Of a stretch of DNA of 64,000 bases, positions 63,771 through 64,000 are shown piece after piece (the first letter of the stretch is position 1; each line of letters starts with the position of its first letter). The position numbers and the translations under genes are program-made. Under the pieces are notes generated by a model. It had not been told where the DNA came from. It did no database searches and was given only the letters and a program-made list of their open reading frames with translations. The stretch is taken from assembly GCA_017460625.1 (NCBI GenBank), contig JAFUAT010000013.1:1-64000 (forward strand). Reading direction: 5' to 3'. This stretch comes from Candidatus Saccharimonadota bacterium (GTDB lineage: Bacteria; Patescibacteriota; Saccharimonadia; Saccharimonadales; Saccharimonadaceae).

Positions 63771-64000
63771 AATATATAATGATGATGCATATAGTGTTCT
63801 TGATAAAATGATAAAGGACGGTATTTATGTTGATCATGTTATAACTGATCCGCCTTATAATATTTCAAAGAAAAATAATTTTGCTACGATGAGCTCTGCT
63901 GATAGGATTGGAGTTGACTTTGGAGAGTGGGACAAAGGATTTGATTTGATTTCGTGGATTCCTAAGGCGGCGCAGCTACTTAATCCTGGTGGTAGTTTTA
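63763..64000 (+). CDS. N6-adenine or N4-cytosine DNA methyltransferase (3' truncated by window edge)
   Basis: Begins at ATG 63763, overlapping the stop of the m5C methyltransferase, and is open to the right edge (~79 codons). The visible part has VDHVITDPPYNISKK, the catalytic motif IV (DPPY), followed by the linker FGEWDKGFDLISWIPKAAQLLNPGGSF, typical of beta-class amino-methyltransferases. The rest, including the SAM-binding FxGxG motif, lies beyond the window. Together with the m5C enzyme it suggests a type II restriction-modification system whose endonuclease gene may follow. Confidence 0.85.
   Translation, partial: MFKIYNDDAYSVLDKMIKDGIYVDHVITDPPYNISKKNNFATMSSADRIGVDFGEWDKGFDLISWIPKAAQLLNPGGSF

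Noticed and set aside
1-64000. Alternative genetic code (UGA as glycine or tryptophan), as in some Candidate Phyla Radiation groups
   Set aside because: Many genes end in TGA with immediate overlap to the next start (for example 395-397, 4544-4546, 10776-10778), and conserved proteins keep normal lengths without in-frame TGA.

Overview
The window is about 40% GC, very gene-dense, and uses the standard code (many genes end in TGA). Several features point to a small-genome bacterium of the Candidate Phyla Radiation, most likely Saccharibacteria (TM7). These are a chromosomal type IV secretion-like locus with several two-helix pilin-like proteins, a PrgI-family protein, a VirB4 ATPase preceded by a separate VirB4-N-like gene, a minimal DnaJ without zinc fingers, and many genes whose -10 box sits directly against the start codon. 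The phylum assignment is inference from gene content; no rRNA gene lies here.

Layout. 1-12600 (+): the end of an unknown gene, a membrane-anchored wall hydrolase with lectin repeats, then a glycan cluster of a membrane protein, three glycosyltransferases, rmlACBD for dTDP-L-rhamnose and a polyprenyl-phosphate glycosyltransferase. 12604-15703 (-): a Wzm/Wzt polysaccharide ABC exporter, galE and a GtrA-like flippase. 15763-26269: uvrA, a TylF-like methyltransferase, CIRCE-controlled groES-groEL, a TetR-like regulator, small proteins, tRNA-Ser(GCU), a GT-C-like membrane protein, a pilin-like gene, comFC and an hsp20 gene. 26412-36626: the secretion or DNA-uptake machinery, with three further pilin-like genes (-), a VirB6-like giant, PrgI, two VirB4-like proteins and a wall hydrolase. 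36634-39553: CIRCE-dnaJ, a small gene and RNase Y.

39622-62642 is a second, Wzx/Wzy-type surface polysaccharide locus: a CapD-like dehydratase, a priming phosphoglycosyltransferase, glycosyltransferases, a Wzy polymerase, a TupA-like ATP-grasp protein, a flippase, UDP-sugar epimerases and a dehydrogenase, an LCP ligase, a Wzz/BY-kinase and a PHP phosphatase. Two non-capsule cassettes interrupt it. The first (50156-53905, - strand) has four genes: a GHKL ATPase, a STAS-like protein, an OLD-family ATPase/TOPRIM nuclease with a one-base frameshift in its P-loop, and a compact UvrD-like helicase. It resembles a Gabija-type defence pair with a two-gene companion, and its consensus promoter is covered by a perfect 38-bp palindromic site. 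The second (55638-56636, +) encodes two tiny proteins and a CHAT/caspase-like putative protease. At the right edge an m5C methyltransferase overlaps a truncated N6-adenine or N4-cytosine methyltransferase gene, probably a restriction-modification system.

The polysaccharide genes build nucleotide sugars, assemble repeat units on a lipid carrier, export them by two routes and attach them to the wall. The pilus/T4SS genes plus ComFC suggest DNA uptake or host-cell contact. No stretch above 300 bases lacks a gene; the longer gaps (27986-28103, 37881-38035, 53906-54056) hold promoters and inverted repeats.
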